Assembly: GCA_027605045.1 (NCBI GenBank)
Contig: JAQFWX010000002.1
Location: 2,604,001 to 2,668,000 of the forward strand
Origin: Phallus indusiatus
Lineage: Eukaryota; Basidiomycota; Agaricomycetes; Phallales; Phallaceae
Direction: 5' to 3'
Length of the DNA stretch: 64,000 nt
Shown here: piece after piece, positions 61,270 to 64,000 of the stretch
Layout: each line of letters opens with the position of its first letter
Position numbering within the stretch: position 1 is the stretch's first letter
Notes under the pieces: generated by a model
The model's database searches: none
What the model was told of the DNA's origin: nothing
The model's input: the letters and a program-made list of their open reading frames with translations, nothing else
Made by a program: the position numbers and the translations under genes

Positions 61270-61385
61270 CGAGGGAGCCCAGTCGCGGAGGGCGGTCACC
61301 GGTCCCGGTCATCGGTCATCTCCCACCGCACCTGTCGGCTCCTGCCCCTTCCGCAGGACTCTTCCTGAGCAGCGACGGAGCGTCT
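61270..61385 (+). repeat. Dispersed repeat fragment, inverted relative to 120-310
   Basis: It contains the ~36 bp core CTGCCCCTTCCGCAG / CTCTTCCTGAGCAGCGA seen on the minus strand at the left end of the window, with weaker similarity upstream. It is GC-rich and lies directly before the foldback element. Confidence 0.55.
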
Positions 61386-61413
61386 GACAAGGCTGGAGAC
61401 AACAACTAAGTAT

Positions 61414-61685
61414 TGAACGCCAAAGTCCCAACAAAAAAGTGAAACAAATTCCACGCGTCGAAGGCACAATAGCTGATTAACACGCTTCGAAGCCACAATG
61501 GCTGATGAACAACGCGTTGCGTGAGGTCGCATGATTGTTTTGTGAAAGAAGCGTTCAGGAATATAAAACGCTTCTTCACAAAGCAATCATGCGACCTCAC
61601 GCGACGCGTTGTTCATCAGCGCATCAGCCATTGTGCCTTCGACGCGTGGAAATTATTTCATTTTTTGTTGAGATTTTGGCGTTCA
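61414..61685. mobile_element. Foldback (long hairpin) element, MITE-like
   Basis: The left arm (about 61414-61550) and right arm (about 61560-61685) are near-perfect inverted repeats. The element opens with TGAACGCCAAA and closes with TTTGGCGTTCA. The arms share GCATGATTG...GAGGTCGCATG and CCACGCGTCGAAGGCACAAT, and meet around a short ATAT-containing centre. The left arm has an extra internal duplication of ~29 bp (CGAAGGCACAATAGCTGATT and its variant). No transposase is encoded and no clear target-site duplication is visible. It is best described as a non-autonomous foldback element. Confidence 0.85.
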
Positions 61686-61759
61686 GTTTGTTGTCTAGAC
61701 AATTAGCACAGCCCCACATTTTAGCTCCGTTTTCCCCGGATTGCTTACGTTCAAAGCTG

Positions 61760-61766
61760 TATATAA
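61760..61766 (+). promoter_or_regulatory. TATA box candidate upstream of the His-codon open frame
   Basis: TATATAA lies 95-101 bp before the ATG at 61861. It is followed by a CT-rich stretch with short repeats (CTACTCCTGCC), like a transcription start region. Confidence 0.4.
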
Positions 61767-61860
61767 ACCTTCGGGTCCTTAGCTGACTCCTACATACTGA
61801 CTCCCAACCTCACTACTCCTGCCTACTCCTGCCTTTCGTGATTTTCAGGAATATCCGTCA

Positions 61861-62121
61861 ATGAGCCACCCACACCACCATCACCATAACCAACACCACC
61901 ACCAACACCCGCACCCGCACCATCACCATCATCAACAACACCCGCACCATCACCAACTCCAACCCCACCAACACCACCCCCACCCTCACCCCCACCATCA
62001 ACACCAACACCACCAACACCAACACCACCAACACCAACATCACCAACACTCCCACCACCACCACTACCAATACCAATACCACCACCAATACGGAAGCCAA
62101 CAATACCATCACCGCTTTTAA
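61861..62121 (+). CDS. Possible His/Gln-rich small protein encoded by a hexanucleotide array
   Basis: An ATG opens an 86-codon frame made almost entirely of His with Gln and Pro, ending HHYQYQYHHQYGSQQYHHRF. The DNA is a CACCAA/CACCAC-type array, and the opposite strand is also open as a Gly/Val-rich frame, so openness alone proves little. A TATA box about 100 bp upstream supports transcription. If translated, it would be a metal-binding-looking peptide. It may simply be a microsatellite. Confidence 0.25.
   Translation: MSHPHHHHHNQHHHQHPHPHHHHHQQHPHHHQLQPHQHHPHPHPHHQHQHHQHQHHQHQHHQHSHHHHYQYQYHHQYGSQQYHHRF
61864..62105 (+). repeat. CACCAA/CACCAC hexanucleotide-type array
   Basis: About 240 bp of imperfect repeats of CACCAA, CACCAC and CACCCA units, purine-poor on the plus strand with almost no G. 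Confidence 0.85.
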
Positions 62122-62185
62122 CCCCAACCACCAGCATTCTAAGATGCTTTCAGGTTGACCAAGTTTAACATTGTTCTATGCTCAA

Positions 62186-62670
62186 GTCAGTTTTTCTACC
62201 CATCGTCTTTGTTTCCGATTTAAGGACGTCTGATAACCCGTATTTGTTGTAGGTTATGTATTCTCTCTGACTGCCACAAATTTCTCCAACACCTACGACG
62301 TCTGAGGCCTGACGACCTAAATACAGCGGGAATCATGGTCTTTGGTGGCATTGTTGTGCTTCATCGTGTATTTCGTCTATCGGTTGTATACCTGCCCAAG
62401 TATGCCTGTTGTATTTCTCGCTGAGAGTCGTGTAGTTATAAACAAATCCTTATTATTTATTATGATATTTGGTCCGTCTGACGGCGTAAGACAATCAAGT
62501 AAATCGAGCAAATCTTATAATTGAGTCCTAACGAAAATCGACCATGAAATCTATACAATACGTTTGTTTCTCATTCTGATTTAGATGTATATCTATTTAC
62601 CTACGACTAACACCACGATATCAGCCAACGGAAGTTATTTGAATCTTATCAGGACATGCAGACGACTAAC
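62186..62670 (+). repeat. Decayed segmental duplication, copy B
   Basis: This is collinear with 60745-61050 (same three blocks) but with longer spacers. It ends about 260 bp before the dioxygenase gene. Confidence 0.6.
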
Positions 62671-62927
62671 AGCTTTGAACTGGCACGGCCCGAGACGCCG
62701 AGTCCTCAGCTGACTCCCAACGGCATTACGTACTGTTTACTACTAATTTATTTTATCAGTGTTCTCTCTTTCCGATGCCGTCTTCTCCTGCCTTTTTTTA
62801 TCACTTGAACACCCACGCACACGCTTATTTCAACTCGTTTACAGGCTATAACCTTTCGTTACTTTGCACACTTCCCTTCTTTCAGATTCTTCCCAAGCTC
62901 TAACTCATCCCACATTCTCGACTCGAC

Positions 62928-64000
62928 ATGGCACACAAGTACAAGTATCTCTCTCGTAAGTATAATTCATCTTCGAAATGATGGTTGTGATTTAAAATTG
63001 TGATCGAATCTGCCTTTCGCACGCCGGGCATTTGACAGCTGAACAAATCGATCATTTCATGGAACATGGGTACCTCGTCGTTAAAGAAGCTTTCACTCTC
63101 GAGGCCTCTAAAGAGTGGACAAAGGACGTCTGGATTCGTCTAGGCGTTGATTCGGAGGATCGTCAACAGTGGAATACGGTTTCGGACAATCTGGACAGGG
63201 TTCATATGCCCAGACATAATGCCATTCCAGCCAAAGAGCTTGCACCAAAGGTAACAATGAAGTACTTGTACTGACGTATATGATCATTTATAAGTATATG
63301 CTCGTGTTTTTTTGTTTTTTTCAAAGGCATGGGGCGCAATTTGCGAACTGCTAGGAGGCGAAGATAACATTGATCCCAAAGCTAGTGTGTGGAGTGACGC
63401 CTTCATTGTCAATTTGGGACGAGACGAGTACAAGGACCTCGATATCCATCCGAGAGATTTAGAAAACTGGCATGTTGATGGAGATTTCTTTGTCAGTATA
63501 TCTCTCGATGACCTTTGCAGCTGATTTAAAGGTTTGCAATATATAGGTGCATTTCCTGGATTCTCCGGAGCAGGCCTTATTGGTTATACCTTTATTTAGC
63601 GATATCAAGCACAGAGGAGGAGCAACCTATATCTCTCCGGAAGGACTAGATCATGTTGCAAAATACCTGGCCGCACATCCGGAAGGCTGCTATCCGACAG
63701 GACTTTCATTCACCCCAAGCACGGGGCTAGACGATCCAGAGCAGAAATTCTCGCTTCTAGAACTTGCCAACAAGAAACTAACGAATTTCGTCGAGTTAAC
63801 TGGAGAAATCGGAGATGTTATCTTGTTACACCCGCTTATGCTTCACTCTGCGAGCAAAAACTACATCCGATCACATCGAATAATAACGAACCCTCCTGTT
63901 GCTTTGAAACCAGATCGGCCTTTTAATTTTGCGAGAGAGAACCCTGACGAATACAGTCTGGTTGAACTAAAGACTCTCAAAGCGCTGGGTCTTGAACGTT
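62928..64000 (+). CDS. Phytanoyl-CoA dioxygenase-like Fe(II)/2-oxoglutarate oxygenase (5' part)
   Basis: Exons 62928-62955, 63039-63250, 63327-63491 and 63547 to the window end join in frame; the gene continues past 64000. The N terminus YLSPEQIDHFMEHGYLVVKE is typical of PhyH proteins. The iron ligands are visible as WHVDGDFF (H-x-D) and the distal His in ILLHPLMLHSASKN. A downstream Arg in SHRIITNPPVALKP is suited to binding 2-oxoglutarate. Such fungal proteins hydroxylate small molecules; the substrate cannot be inferred, and no biosynthetic neighbours are visible here. All introns are GT..AG and 52-85 nt. The start is the only ATG of a short first exon. Confidence 0.9.

Larger units (their letters stand above)
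60693..62927. other. 2.2 kb repeat-rich intergenic region
   Basis: It holds, in order, the 3' flank of the zinc-cluster gene (one half of a decayed duplication), the dispersed repeat shared with 120-310, a foldback element, a TATA box with a hexanucleotide-repeat open frame, and the other half of the duplication leading to the dioxygenase gene. No conventional gene was recognised. Confidence 0.65.

Noticed and set aside
61823..62137. Gly/Val-rich open frames on the minus strand of the hexanucleotide array
   Set aside because: They are the complement of a repeat; open frames on both strands are expected from its composition.

Overview
The window looks like nuclear DNA of an agaricomycete (mushroom-type basidiomycete). 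Coding regions are cut by many introns of about 50-65 nt with GT..AG ends. The gene content is fungal: a KIN1/MARK kinase, MON2, a sedolisin, Zn2Cys6 regulators and a DUF6533 membrane protein. Several families (DUF6533, a PriB-like zinc-cluster factor, the MYND/helical pair) are ones I associate with Agaricomycetes. No bacterial, viral or organellar gene organisation is visible, and I found no convincing tRNA or rRNA gene.

Layout. 0-5 kb: dispersed repeat sequence, a tandemly duplicated ~680 bp promoter-like unit, a DUF6533 membrane protein (+), and a short acidic nuclear-type protein (+). 7.6-11.7 kb: a complete KIN1-type kinase with a C-terminal KA1 region (+). 14.6-15.4 kb: a gamma-glutamylcyclotransferase-like gene (-). 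A 4 kb non-coding stretch then leads to a homeodomain factor (+, 19.5-21.7 kb), which converges on a RING/Topors-like E3 ligase (-, 22.5-25.8 kb). 27.1-29.0 kb: a Rieske plus DUF455 fusion (+). 30.3-30.8 kb: a 138-residue Zn2Cys6 protein (+). 32.8-40.4 kb: an MDP-1 type HAD phosphatase and MON2, in series on the minus strand. 40.6-41.4 kb: a broken inverted copy of a gene that lies 7-9 kb further on. 41.5-44.3 kb: a secreted sedolisin (-). 46.2-50.0 kb: a MYND zinc-finger gene and an uncharacterised multi-exon gene, both minus and possibly one locus. 50.9-53.2 kb: an ABC-F ATPase (+). 54.9-60.7 kb: a large PriB-like Zn2Cys6 regulator (+). 60.7-62.9 kb: a repeat-rich zone with a near-perfect foldback element, a His-codon hexanucleotide array and a decayed duplication. 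62.9 kb to the end: the 5' part of a phytanoyl-CoA dioxygenase-like gene (+).

There is no operon-like co-functional cluster; neighbours belong to unrelated housekeeping, regulatory and secretory processes. The most interesting points are gene-structural. They include a GC-AG intron that splits a zinc-cluster motif, a GT-to-GA donor change in the phosphatase gene, and 12-13 nt microexons in three genes, including one that encodes part of homeodomain helix 3. Others are the Rieske/DUF455 fusion, an inverted pseudogene between ~41 bp direct repeats, and the foldback element. Exon boundaries were placed by hand from splice consensus, frame continuity and protein-family motifs.
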